A DNA stretch of 64,000 nucleotides from Rhizobium sp. R634 (lineage in GTDB: Bacteria; Pseudomonadota; Alphaproteobacteria; Rhizobiales; Rhizobiaceae), in assembly GCF_002211305.1 (NCBI RefSeq), contig NZ_LOKW01000025.1:62001-126000 (forward strand). Reading direction: 5' to 3'. Below the pieces are notes generated by a model. That model saw only the letters and a program-made list of their open reading frames with translations. It had not been told where the DNA came from and searched no databases. Shown here piece after piece: positions 45,574-53,151 of the stretch; positions within the stretch are counted from its first letter, which is position 1, and each line of letters opens with the position of its first letter. The position numbers and the translations under genes are program-made.

Positions 45574-45602
45574 GCCCGGCGCTCACAAGGCGCCGGGCTT
45601 TT
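45574..45602. terminator. Terminator between the MHS transporter and PAP2 gene
   Basis: GCCCGGCGC at 45574-45582 pairs with GCGCCGGGC at 45590-45598 across a seven-base loop, followed by TTTT on the plus strand. The stop codon of the minus-strand PAP2 gene lies in the loop (45583-45585). Confidence 0.8.
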
Positions 45603-46374
45603 CCATGTCAGGAAAGAGGCGCTTGGCGAGCGGCCAGCCGTCCGGCGCCAGTTTGAAAAGTAAGCCGCAGCGGGCAAAGACGATCGCCGTCAGCAGCGAG
45701 AACCAGCCGCCGAAGGCAAGGCCGGCGATGACATCGCTTGGATAATGGGCGCCGACCATGACACGCGTCATGCCGAGCCAGATGGCGCAGGCGATGAAGG
45801 CGACGCGGTAGCGCGGAAACAGAAGCGCACAGGCGGCGAAGAAGGCGCCGACCGTGGTGGAGTGACCGGAGGGAAAGCTTTCGAAAGCGGAACGGCCTGA
45901 AAAGGGTGTGAAAGAAAACATGCCGTAGTCGTGGAAGTGATCGGGGCGAGCCCTTCCGATCGCCCGCTTCAGGAGATTGGCGAGAAGCCCGGAGAAAACG
46001 ACCGTAGTGAAGAGATAGGCGCCGATCCAGCTGACATAGAGTGCCTGCGCCCTGGAGCGCGCCGTCTTCAATAGCTTGTAGCCCGCCCTGCCCTGAAAGA
46101 AGAGCAGGATGCTGGTCAGGATCAGCCAGGCGGAGTCGCCGAAGCCGGTCAGAAGCTCGCCAAGCTGCTTCACCGGCGCTGGAGGCTCGCTGGCGCCGAT
46201 CGGCGCATCGAAGAGCAGCATGGAAAGCATTACGGCATTGATCGTGATGAAGAGGCAGGCCTGCCAGCGCAAAGGCGGCATGGCCGCGCCGCTCCGGCGC
46301 CAGCGCCTGTCCAGGGAAGCCCAAAAAGCCCGCATTCCGTCGTCCGTTCGATTGGCCTTCGAGCGCCTGCGCAT
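45583..46374 (-). CDS. PAP2-family membrane phosphatase
   Basis: This integral membrane protein belongs to the type 2 phosphatidic acid phosphatase family, acting on lipid or undecaprenyl phosphates or on lipid A. All three motifs are present: KRAIGRARP, PSGH in ESFPSGHSTT, and TRVMVGAHYPSD. About six hydrophobic segments are visible. The start is uncertain: ATG 46374 is given here, ATG 46335 (MRAFWASL) and GTG 46407 are alternatives, and none has a strong ribosome site. The gene lies alone between two terminator-bearing regions. The substrate could be lipid A phosphate as for rhizobial LpxE/LpxF, but this is not established. Confidence 0.82.
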   Translation of the reverse strand: MRRRSKANRTDDGMRAFWASLDRRWRRSGAAMPPLRWQACLFITINAVMLSMLLFDAPIGASEPPAPVKQLGELLTGFGDSAWLILTSILLFFQGRAGYKLLKTARSRAQALYVSWIGAYLFTTVVFSGLLANLLKRAIGRARPDHFHDYGMFSFTPFSGRSAFESFPSGHSTTVGAFFAACALLFPRYRVAFIACAIWLGMTRVMVGAHYPSDVIAGLAFGGWFSLLTAIVFARCGLLFKLAPDGWPLAKRLFPDMEKPGAL

Positions 46375-46531
46375 CCGACAGGCGTTCTCACTTTTGAATT
46401 GGCGCACAAGCCGGAAGTCGCTTCCGGCCGCCGAATGCGCCCGTTAAATCGGCGCAAAAATACACGAGATTATGGCCGAGGATAGTCCGTTTCGGATAAA
46501 TCGGCCAAGCTGACGGCTTGTCTGTTCCGAT

Positions 46532-46564
46532 AAAAAGCCCTCCGCATGGGTGATGCGAAGGGCT
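46532..46564 (-). terminator. Terminator of leuB
   Basis: AGCCCTCCGCAT at 46536-46547 pairs with ATGCGAAGGGCT at 46553-46564 (one mismatch). The A run at 46532-46535 becomes a U run on the minus-strand transcript, which is the leuB direction. Confidence 0.85.
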
Positions 46565-46569
46565 GGAGC

Positions 46570-46585
46570 TGTTTCACGTGAAATA
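46570..46585. promoter_or_regulatory. parS-like site between leuB and its terminator
   Basis: TGTTTCACGTGAAATA matches the parS consensus at 15 of 16 positions. It lies in the 3' untranslated region of leuB, about 40 kb from the perfect site near parA, and is not constrained by coding. Confidence 0.65.
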
Positions 46586-46587
46586 TA

Positions 46588-47700
46588 TCAGGCGGAAAGC
46601 GCCTTAAACTCGGCGAGGATCGCATCGCCCATCTCGACGGTGCCGACCTGCCTTGCGCCATCGGCCATGATATCGCCGGTGCGGATGCCCTTGTCGAGCA
46701 CGTTGGCGATCGCCCTCTCCAGGTCGTCGGCTTCCTTCACCATGTTGAAGGAGTAACGCAGGCACATGGCGAAGGAGGCGATCATGGCGATCGGATTGGC
46801 AACGCCCTTGCCGGCGATATCGGGGGCGGAGCCGTGCACCGGCTCGTAGAGCGCCTTGCGCTTGCCGGTCTTGCCGTCGGGCGCGCCGAGTGAAGCCGAG
46901 GGCAGCATGCCGAGCGAGCCGGTCAGCATGGCGGCGACGTCGGAGAGCATGTCGCCGAAGAGATTGTCTGTGACGATGACGTCGAACTGCTTGGGCTGGC
47001 GCACGAGCTGCATGCCGCCGGCATCGGCGAGCATATGTTCGAGCTGGACGTCGGAATATTTCGCCTTGTGCGTCTCGGTCACCACCTGGTTCCAGAGCAC
47101 GCCCGACTTCATGACGTTGCGCTTTTCCATGGAGCAGACGCGGTTCTGGCGCGTGCGAGCCATTTCGAAGGCGACGCCGGCAATGCGTTCGATCTCGTAA
47201 GTGTCGTAGACCTGGGTGTCGATGCCGCGCTTCTGGCCGTTGCCGAGATCGATGATCTCCTTCGGCTCGCCGAAATAGACGCCGCCCGTCAGCTCGCGGA
47301 TGATCAGGATGTCAAGACCTTCGACCAGCTCCGGCTTCAGCGAGGAGGCTGCGGCAAGAGCCGGATAGCAGATGGCGGGACGCAGATTGGCGAAAAGCTG
47401 CAGATCCTTGCGCAGGCGAAGCAAGCCGGCTTCCGGACGGACTTCGTAAGGCACGCTATCCCATTTCGGGCCGCCGACGGCGCCGAAGAGAACGGCATCG
47501 GCGGCGAGCGCCTTCTGCATGTCGGCTTCCGAGATCGCCGCGCCATGGGCATCATAGGCGGAGCCGCCGACAAGGCCCTCGTCGGTAACGAAACCGGCAT
47601 TCATCGCCTCGTTCATATAGGCGATGATCTTGCGGACCTCGCCCATGGCCTCGGGACCGATGCCGTCGCCCGGCAGCAGGAAAAGATTGCGCGCTGTCAT
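46588..47700 (-). CDS. leuB: 3-isopropylmalate dehydrogenase
   Basis: LeuB oxidatively decarboxylates 3-isopropylmalate in leucine synthesis. Starting at 47700, with a GGAGGG ribosome site, the protein has 370 residues, the usual length. The family motifs LLPGDGIGPE, RELTGGVYFGEP and the metal/substrate segment VTDNLFGDMLSDVAAMLTGSLGM are present, with the NAD adenosine-binding region EPVHGSAPDIAGKG near the C terminus. leuD lies about 1.15 kb further upstream on the same strand, but an opposite-strand gene separates them. Confidence 0.96.
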   Translation of the reverse strand: MTARNLFLLPGDGIGPEAMGEVRKIIAYMNEAMNAGFVTDEGLVGGSAYDAHGAAISEADMQKALAADAVLFGAVGGPKWDSVPYEVRPEAGLLRLRKDLQLFANLRPAICYPALAAASSLKPELVEGLDILIIRELTGGVYFGEPKEIIDLGNGQKRGIDTQVYDTYEIERIAGVAFEMARTRQNRVCSMEKRNVMKSGVLWNQVVTETHKAKYSDVQLEHMLADAGGMQLVRQPKQFDVIVTDNLFGDMLSDVAAMLTGSLGMLPSASLGAPDGKTGKRKALYEPVHGSAPDIAGKGVANPIAMIASFAMCLRYSFNMVKEADDLERAIANVLDKGIRTGDIMADGARQVGTVEMGDAILAEFKALSA

Positions 47701-47860
47701 GAAACCCTCCTGGAAAAACAAGTTGCGGCTTCTTAGACCCCGGAAATGGGCATTTCAAGCGACAGAAGGGATGAATCGGTACGCTTCGCTGCCGGTTGCT
47801 CCTCTACCCGCAATCGGATTAGAACGGGCGTTCTATCTTTTACGACCGCGGATGTTTGCT

Positions 47861-48793
47861 ATGGCTTCAGCTCCTCTCCATCTCGATACGCCGCTGGTTC
47901 GCACGGCTCCCGGCTACAGCGCCAGCGGCAAGCCGCTCTGGCTGAAGCTCGACGCGCTGCAGCCTTCCGGCAGCTTCAAGCTGCGCGGCGTCGGCTGGCT
48001 TTGCCAGCACGCGGTGGAAAATGGCGCGCGCGAGATCTTCTGCGCCTCCGGCGGCAATGCCGGCATAGCCGCGGCCTATGCCGGCCGGGCGCTCGGCGTG
48101 CTTGTGACGATCGTCGTGCCGGAGACGACGGCGGGCGATGTCCGGCAGACGATTGCCGCGACAGGCGCCAATGTTCTCGTTCACGGCTCGGTTTTCGATG
48201 AAGCCAATGCCCATGCGGTCGCCCTCGCCGAGAGCCGCGAGACGACCTATGTGCACCCTTTCGACCATCCGCTTCTGTGGGATGGCCATGCCACGCTGGT
48301 CGACGAGGTGGTGGCGAAGGGCGCGGCATTCGATTGCGTCGTCACCAGCGTCGGCGGCGGCGGGCTGCTTGCCGGCATCGTCGAGGGGCTGAAGCGGAAC
48401 GGGCTTTCAGACGTCCCGGTCATCGCCGTCGAGACCGAAGGGGCGGCCTCGCTCCATGAAAGCCTCAAGGCAAACGAGCGTATTATGCTCCCCGCCATCA
48501 CCTCGATCGCCAATTCGCTCGGCGCACGGCAGGTGGCGCAGCATGTCTTCGACCTGCCAAAGCAGCACCCGATCGAAAGCGTTCTCGTCAGCGATGCCGA
48601 CGCCGTGGCCGCCTGCCTGAAATTTGCCGATGCACACCGCATTCTGGTCGAGCCTGCCTGCGGGGCGGCGCTTGCCGTTGCCGATGTGCATGCCGGGCTG
48701 CTGGCGCGCTTCGACAATCCGCTCATCGAAGTCTGCGGCGGCATCGGCGTGTCGCTGGAAAAGCTGAGGCTCTGGAAAGAGAAGTTTCTCTGA
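47861..48793 (+). CDS. PLP-dependent serine/threonine dehydratase-like protein
   Basis: The 310-residue protein is a fold-type II PLP enzyme. The PLP lysine is in GSFKLRG, and the phosphate-contacting and carboxylate-binding loop is CASGGNAG. A glycine-rich loop follows (SVGGGGLLAG). The short length with no C-terminal regulatory ACT domain matches catabolic L-serine/L-threonine dehydratases (SDS type), which make pyruvate or 2-oxobutyrate. The start is either ATG 47861 or ATG 47852; neither has a strong ribosome site. It lies antisense between leuB and leuD. Substrate preference is not decided by sequence. Confidence 0.8.
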   Translation: MASAPLHLDTPLVRTAPGYSASGKPLWLKLDALQPSGSFKLRGVGWLCQHAVENGAREIFCASGGNAGIAAAYAGRALGVLVTIVVPETTAGDVRQTIAATGANVLVHGSVFDEANAHAVALAESRETTYVHPFDHPLLWDGHATLVDEVVAKGAAFDCVVTSVGGGGLLAGIVEGLKRNGLSDVPVIAVETEGAASLHESLKANERIMLPAITSIANSLGARQVAQHVFDLPKQHPIESVLVSDADAVAACLKFADAHRILVEPACGAALAVADVHAGLLARFDNPLIEVCGGIGVSLEKLRLWKEKFL

Positions 48794-48802
48794 TCTGTTA
48801 TC

Positions 48803-48830
48803 AAAAAAAAAGCCGGGCGAAAGCCCGGCT
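48803..48830 (-). terminator. Terminator of leuD
   Basis: AGCCGGGC at 48811-48818 and GCCCGGCT at 48823-48830 form a perfect stem with a GAAA tetraloop. The run of eight A residues at 48803-48810 gives a U tract on the minus strand, as expected for leuD. Confidence 0.88.
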
Positions 48831-48854
48831 TGATCGATCGTCATTCGTTCGGGC

Positions 48855-49463
48855 TCAGGCAGCCCAAGGATGCACAGAGGCGTTCTTCTTTTCGAATTCG
48901 TCGATCGCCTTGCCCTTTTCCATGGTCAGGCCGATATCGTCGAGGCCGTTCAGCAGGCAGTGGCGCTTGAACGCATCGAGATCGAACTTGATCGAGCCGC
49001 CATCGGGACCGGTGATTTCGAGGTTCTCCAGGTCAATCGTCAGAATGGCGTTGGAGCCGCGCGAGGCGTCGTCCATCAGCTTGTCGAGATCTTCCTGGCT
49101 GACCTTGATCGGCAGGATGCCGTTCTTGAAGCAGTTATTGTAGAAAATGTCGGCGAAGCTGGTGGAGATCACGCAGCGGATGCCGAAATCGAGCAGCGCC
49201 CAGGGCGCGTGTTCGCGCGAGGAGCCGCAGCCGAAATTGTCGCCGGCAACCAGGATCTTGGCATCGCGATAGGCCGGCTTGTTCAGCACGAAATCAGCGT
49301 TTTCGGATCCATCTTCATTGTAACGGGCTTCGGCGAAAAGGCCGGTGCCGAGGCCGGTGCGCTTGATGGTCTTCAGATAGTCCTTCGGAATGATCATGTC
49401 GGTGTCGATGTTGACGACCGGCAGGGGCGCCGCAACGCCCGTGAGCTTCACGAATTTATCCAT
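48855..49463 (-). CDS. leuD: 3-isopropylmalate dehydratase small subunit
   Basis: LeuD is the small swivelling subunit that partners LeuC to isomerise 2-isopropylmalate. The 202-residue protein has the conserved start GVAAPLPVVNIDTDMIIPK, the active-site region AGDNFGCGSSREHAPWAL, and a C-terminal segment that includes GLDDIGLTMEK. Length is normal. leuC is not in this window, so the two subunits are encoded apart. It has its own terminator. Confidence 0.95.
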   Translation of the reverse strand: MDKFVKLTGVAAPLPVVNIDTDMIIPKDYLKTIKRTGLGTGLFAEARYNEDGSENADFVLNKPAYRDAKILVAGDNFGCGSSREHAPWALLDFGIRCVISTSFADIFYNNCFKNGILPIKVSQEDLDKLMDDASRGSNAILTIDLENLEITGPDGGSIKFDLDAFKRHCLLNGLDDIGLTMEKGKAIDEFEKKNASVHPWAA

Positions 49464-49596
49464 GACCCATGCTCCATTTCAGCAAATGTACTTTCCTGAA
49501 TGTGCATCTAGTCCAGTTTTTCGCCGAAATGAAGGAGAATCTTTCTAAAGTGGCGGCCACGCGATGTTTCGCGCGGCCGCAAGAGTGCCTGGGTTC

Positions 49597-50019
49597 TTAC
49601 TTGGTCGGGGCGTTCAGGCCCCAGAGGACGCCGAAAGGATCGCGAAGCTGGCCGTAGCGGTCGCCCCAGAACATCAGTTCGATCGGCATGACGACCTCGG
49701 CGCCGGCGGCAACCGCGCGCTCCCACCAGAAATCGATATCGTCGATAACAAGCTGGATGGCGAAGCCTTCATGGCCTTTGAAGGGATGGCCGTATTCCGG
49801 ATAGGCATCCGCCAGCATCAGGGAGCTGCCGTTGATATAGAGATGCACATGCATCGTCCGGCCGCTCTCGTCGACCGGCACCCTGTGCGCTTCTTCAGCG
49901 CCGAAAGCCTTCTTGTAGAATTCCGCGGCCTTCACCGCGCCATCGACCGTCAGATAGGGCAGCAAGCCATTCTTGACCGGCGGCATTTTAACCGGATTGT
50001 TTTCCGTCGTCGTATCCAT
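49597..50019 (-). CDS. VOC-family protein (glyoxalase/PhnB-like)
   Basis: The 140-residue protein is a vicinal-oxygen-chelate fold protein of the PhnB-like branch, with LLPYLTVDGAVKAAEFYKKAFGAEE at the start and FWGDRYGQLRDPFGVLWGL near the end. The fold is used for glyoxalases, dioxygenases and antibiotic-binding proteins, so the exact role is open. A GGAGGACG ribosome site precedes the ATG. No partner gene is evident. Confidence 0.82.
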   Translation of the reverse strand: MDTTTENNPVKMPPVKNGLLPYLTVDGAVKAAEFYKKAFGAEEAHRVPVDESGRTMHVHLYINGSSLMLADAYPEYGHPFKGHEGFAIQLVIDDIDFWWERAVAAGAEVVMPIELMFWGDRYGQLRDPFGVLWGLNAPTK

Positions 50020-50124
50020 GCTCGTCCTCCATCGTTTTCAAGCGCCGGCGGAATGCCTGGCTGCTTCAAGGACGTAGCATGGAACATGATCCGACAATGT
50101 CGGTCAGTTTTTATGCAAAGCGGC

Positions 50125-50358
50125 TCAGAGATCGATGATCGTGCCGCGGCCGTCGTTCCAGATGCGCATCTCAGGCTTACGGTTGTTCGCCTTGGCACGG
50201 ACCGGAGCGGGCTTCATCTTCATCGAAAGCGCGCGGCCGACCATGAGCACGGTCAGAATGCCGCCGACGGCGAGCGTCACCGAGAAGGTGAGAAGCAGCA
50301 TGGCCACGACAACCGTGGCGCCGGCAAGCATGATGAAGATGGAGCGTATGTTCTGCAT
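50125..50358 (-). CDS. Small hypothetical membrane protein
   Basis: The 77-residue product starts at 50358 (MQNIRSIFIML); the frame runs back to 50418 without an added conserved feature. A single long or paired hydrophobic stretch spans about residues 5-42, followed by a basic tail (MKMKPAPVRAKANNRK). I do not recognise a family. It lies 124 bases upstream of and divergent from the citE-like gene. Codon use is ordinary for the genome, which supports it being real. Confidence 0.6.
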   Translation of the reverse strand: MQNIRSIFIMLAGATVVVAMLLLTFSVTLAVGGILTVLMVGRALSMKMKPAPVRAKANNRKPEMRIWNDGRGTIIDL

Positions 50359-50471
50359 GGGTTTGAGACCTTTCTTCGGAAAGGAATGTGGTCCTTCTTT
50401 TTCCTCTCTGCAAGGCAAGCATGGCTTTTTGTTGTCTTGCCGGGCTTTGCGAAGCTTGGCACTAATGTTCC

Positions 50472-51377
50472 ATGAGCCGAACCGTACCTCTCCGTTCCTT
50501 CAATCTGCGCCGCTCGGTGCTGAGCGTGCCTGCGATCAATCTGCGCGCGCTCGAAAAGGCCCATTCCCTTGATGGCGATGCCGTTATTCTCGATCTGGAG
50601 GATTCCGTCGCACCGGAGAAGAAGGCGGAGGCGCGGGAAAATCTGAGACGGTTTTTTGCCTGGCCGCCGCTTGAGGGCAAGGAAAGGATCATCCGCATCA
50701 ATTCTTTGTCATCCGAGTTTGGAGAGGCGGATCTCGACCTGGTCAAGGATGTTTTGCCCGATGCCGTTCTCTTGCCGAAGGTGGACGAGCCCCAGGATGT
50801 TATGGCAGCCGGCGATCTTCTCGCGGAAGCGGATGCGCCGGAGGAGCTGCGGATCTGGGCGATGATCGAAACGCCGCGCGGCGTGCTGAATGTCGGGGCG
50901 ATCGCCGAAGCCGGCCGCACGCCGGGATCGCGGCTCGATTGCCTCGTCGTCGGCCTCAACGACCTGCGCAAGGAAACGGGCGTGCTGCCGCAGCCGGGGC
51001 GGAGCTATCTCGTGCCCTGGCTGATGCAGGTGATCCTGGCGGTCAAGGCTTACGGGCTGGATGCGCTCGACAGCGTCTTCAACGATTTTAAGGATAGCGA
51101 AGGCTTCGATGCCGAATGCGGGCAGGGCCGCGCCATGGGTTTTACCGGCAAGATGCTGATCCATCCCTCGCAGATTGCGGCCGCCAACCGGCATTTCGGA
51201 CCGAGCGCGGAGGAGATAAGGGAAGCCGAAGCGATCATATCAGCCTTTGCCGACCCTGAGGCCGAGGGCCTCAACGTCATCAATGCGGGCGGGCGGATGA
51301 TCGAGCGGCTGCACCTTGTCCAGGCCGAAGCTCTGGTCCATAAAGCTCGCCTGATTTCTGCAAGAAAGCCCGCCTGA
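50472..51377 (+). CDS. CitE-like HpcH/HpaI aldolase, CoA-ester lyase
   Basis: The 301-residue TIM-barrel protein belongs to the citrate lyase beta/malyl-CoA lyase family. Motifs include RRSVLSVPA at the start, the metal and substrate region DAVILDLEDSVAPE, the IRINS motif, and the glutamate of MIETPRGV. Family members cleave or form beta-hydroxyacyl-CoA compounds such as (S)-citramalyl-CoA or malyl-CoA. The exact substrate cannot be read here. The last base of its stop codon overlaps the ATG of the DUF1737 gene. Confidence 0.85.
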   Translation: MSRTVPLRSFNLRRSVLSVPAINLRALEKAHSLDGDAVILDLEDSVAPEKKAEARENLRRFFAWPPLEGKERIIRINSLSSEFGEADLDLVKDVLPDAVLLPKVDEPQDVMAAGDLLAEADAPEELRIWAMIETPRGVLNVGAIAEAGRTPGSRLDCLVVGLNDLRKETGVLPQPGRSYLVPWLMQVILAVKAYGLDALDSVFNDFKDSEGFDAECGQGRAMGFTGKMLIHPSQIAAANRHFGPSAEEIREAEAIISAFADPEAEGLNVINAGGRMIERLHLVQAEALVHKARLISARKPA

Positions 51378-51583
51378 TGAAACTCTATCGCTTCCTGACC
51401 GGCCCCGACGACGCTTCCTTCTGCCACAAGGTGACTGCCGCCCTCAATAAGGGCTGGTCGCTGGAGGGCTCGCCGACCTATGCCTTCAACGCCGCGACCG
51501 GTGCGATGCAGTGCGGCCAGGCCGTCGTCAAGAATGTCGAGGGCAAGGATTACGATCCTGAGATGAAGCTCTCGGAGCAATAA
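51377..51583 (+). CDS. DUF1737 small protein
   Basis: The 68-residue protein matches the DUF1737 pattern MKLYRFLTGPDDASFCHKVTAALNKGW with the central GSPTYAFN. Proteins of this type are small, cytoplasmic and of unknown role. It overlaps the citE-like stop (TGATG), so it is translationally coupled to it. A C-terminal tail of polar residues follows. Confidence 0.8.
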   Translation: MKLYRFLTGPDDASFCHKVTAALNKGWSLEGSPTYAFNAATGAMQCGQAVVKNVEGKDYDPEMKLSEQ

Positions 51584-51606
51584 GACTTCATTCCGGGATT
51601 GAGCGC

Positions 51607-52044
51607 CTAACGCTCGGCGGCTTCCTCGGCGCTTGCCTCGATCCGCTCCATATCCTCGTCGCTCAGCCCGAAATGGTGGCCGATCTCGTGGATCAGGACA
51701 TGAGTGATGATATCGCCGAGCGTTTCGTCGTTTTCCGCCCAATAATCGAGGATGGGACGCCGGTAGAGGCGGATGCGGTTCGGCATCTCGCCGGTTTCCA
51801 CCGTGAAGCGTTCGGAAATGCCTCTGCCCTCGAAAAGACCGAGCAGGTCGAAAGGGGTTTCCAGCGCCATGTCCTCGAAAACGTCGTCATCGGGGAAGTC
51901 CTCGATCTCGATCGTGAGGTTGGTGGTCAGCTGGCGGAATTCGTTCGGCAAGTGGCTATAGGCCTCCATGGCCAGCGACTCGAAAGTGCTGATCGTCGGC
52001 GCATGGCGGTCCCGCCAATCATCGCTCAGGTCTATGCGGGCCAT
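51607..52044 (-). CDS. Zincin-like metallopeptidase family protein (DUF1025)
   Basis: The 145-residue protein has the gluzincin-like motif HEIGHHFGLSD near residues 120-130, in the context of the minimal zinc peptidase family once called DUF1025. Before it lie LYRRPILDYWAEN and a variable N terminus with an acidic segment (IEIEDFPDDDVFED). There is no signal peptide or membrane segment, so it is probably cytoplasmic. The substrate is unknown. An AGGAAGGAAG ribosome site precedes the ATG. Confidence 0.82.
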   Translation of the reverse strand: MARIDLSDDWRDRHAPTISTFESLAMEAYSHLPNEFRQLTTNLTIEIEDFPDDDVFEDMALETPFDLLGLFEGRGISERFTVETGEMPNRIRLYRRPILDYWAENDETLGDIITHVLIHEIGHHFGLSDEDMERIEASAEEAAER

Positions 52045-52170
52045 GAATCTTCCTTCCTTTGCGGGCCCATATAGAACCTTTATCGCGGTTTTTCGAGTGT
52101 GGAATCAAAGGCAGGAATAAATTCATAGAAAATGGTTGTTGACTCTTCTCCGGCTCTCTGGAATCCATAA

Positions 52171-52185
52171 GAACATAACAGGAAC
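52171..52185. promoter_or_regulatory. LexA SOS box upstream of imuA
   Basis: GAACATAACAGGAAC is GAAC-N7-GAAC, the reverse complement of the alphaproteobacterial direct-repeat SOS box GTTC-N7-GTTC, with both half-sites perfect. It ends 21 bases before the imuA ATG, so LexA would block transcription of imuA-imuB-dnaE2. Confidence 0.9.
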
Positions 52186-52206
52186 AAGACGGACGGAGTG
52201 AACGCC

Positions 52207-53151
52207 ATGGCGCAGAACGCCCTGGCGCGCGAGCGGCTTTTTGCGCTCCGCGAAACCATCGCTAAGCTGGAAGGAAAGCCTGCGCCGGCGCTTGCGGCGG
52301 CGGAGCGGGAAGCCTTGGCAGAGGGATGCAAGACGCGCCAGGAGCGCATTCTGCCATCCCTGCCGTTCGGAGTGGAGCTTCTCGATCGGGCGCTGGAGGG
52401 CGGCCTATCCCTCGATGCGATTATCGAATTCCGTTCCGTGCTGTCTCGCGATGCCGGCGCGGCAAGCGGACTGGCGATGGCTGTTGCCGCGCGGCTGCAG
52501 AAACAGGAATCAGATGCCGGCAGGCTTATGCCGTTGCTCTGGATCGGCGATGCAGTCGGTACGCTGGAGGCCGGCCGTCCCTATGCTCCCGGGCTTCGAG
52601 ATTTCGGGTTGAGCCCTGAGCGATTTCTCCATGCTGCGCCACGCAAGCTGGACGAAGCGCTCTGGCTGGCGGAGGCGGCGGTGGAAAGCGCTGCATTCTC
52701 GGCCGTCATCCTCGAAGTGCGGGGCAATCCTGCGCATTTCGGGCTGACCGAAAGCCGCAGGCTCAGCCTCAGGGCGCATGCTGCCCGCCGTCCGCTCTTT
52801 CTCGTGCGGCAGGCAGGGGCGGAGGAGGCCAGCAGTGCCGCCTTCCGCCTGCATGTCGAACCGGGACCGTCTGGTCTGCGGCCATTGCCCGACGGATCGA
52901 AGCTTGCCGGCAGCATCGGCAATCCGATTTTCCGTCTCACGCTGGAGAAGAGCCGCAATCCGGCCCCGCTCTCCTTTCTCCTGGAGTGGAACCCCTATGA
53001 ACGCGAATTTTTCCCTGTCACCGAACCAAACCTCATTCGCCCTCCAGGCGAACAGTCAGCGCATTCTGGCGCTCAGCTTCCCGCATCTGGCAACAGACCG
53101 CATCGCCCGCAGGCGATGGGGACTCTCGTGGCGTTCGAAAGGGCGTCCTGA
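52207..53151 (+). CDS. imuA: ImuA, RecA-like accessory protein of SOS mutagenesis
   Basis: ImuA is a RecA/SulA-like protein that works with ImuB and DnaE2 in damage-induced mutagenesis. Starting at 52207 with GGAG eight bases upstream, it has 314 residues; a GTG at 52198 is an alternative. The conserved segment LPFGVELLDRALEGGLSLDAIIEF is at residues 50-75. A core strand region similar to RecA follows (PLLWIGDAV). The Walker A motif is not intact, which is usual for ImuA. Its last 155 bases overlap imuB in another frame, so the last 50 residues are probably poorly constrained. Confidence 0.88.
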   Translation: MAQNALARERLFALRETIAKLEGKPAPALAAAEREALAEGCKTRQERILPSLPFGVELLDRALEGGLSLDAIIEFRSVLSRDAGAASGLAMAVAARLQKQESDAGRLMPLLWIGDAVGTLEAGRPYAPGLRDFGLSPERFLHAAPRKLDEALWLAEAAVESAAFSAVILEVRGNPAHFGLTESRRLSLRAHAARRPLFLVRQAGAEEASSAAFRLHVEPGPSGLRPLPDGSKLAGSIGNPIFRLTLEKSRNPAPLSFLLEWNPYEREFFPVTEPNLIRPPGEQSAHSGAQLPASGNRPHRPQAMGTLVAFERAS

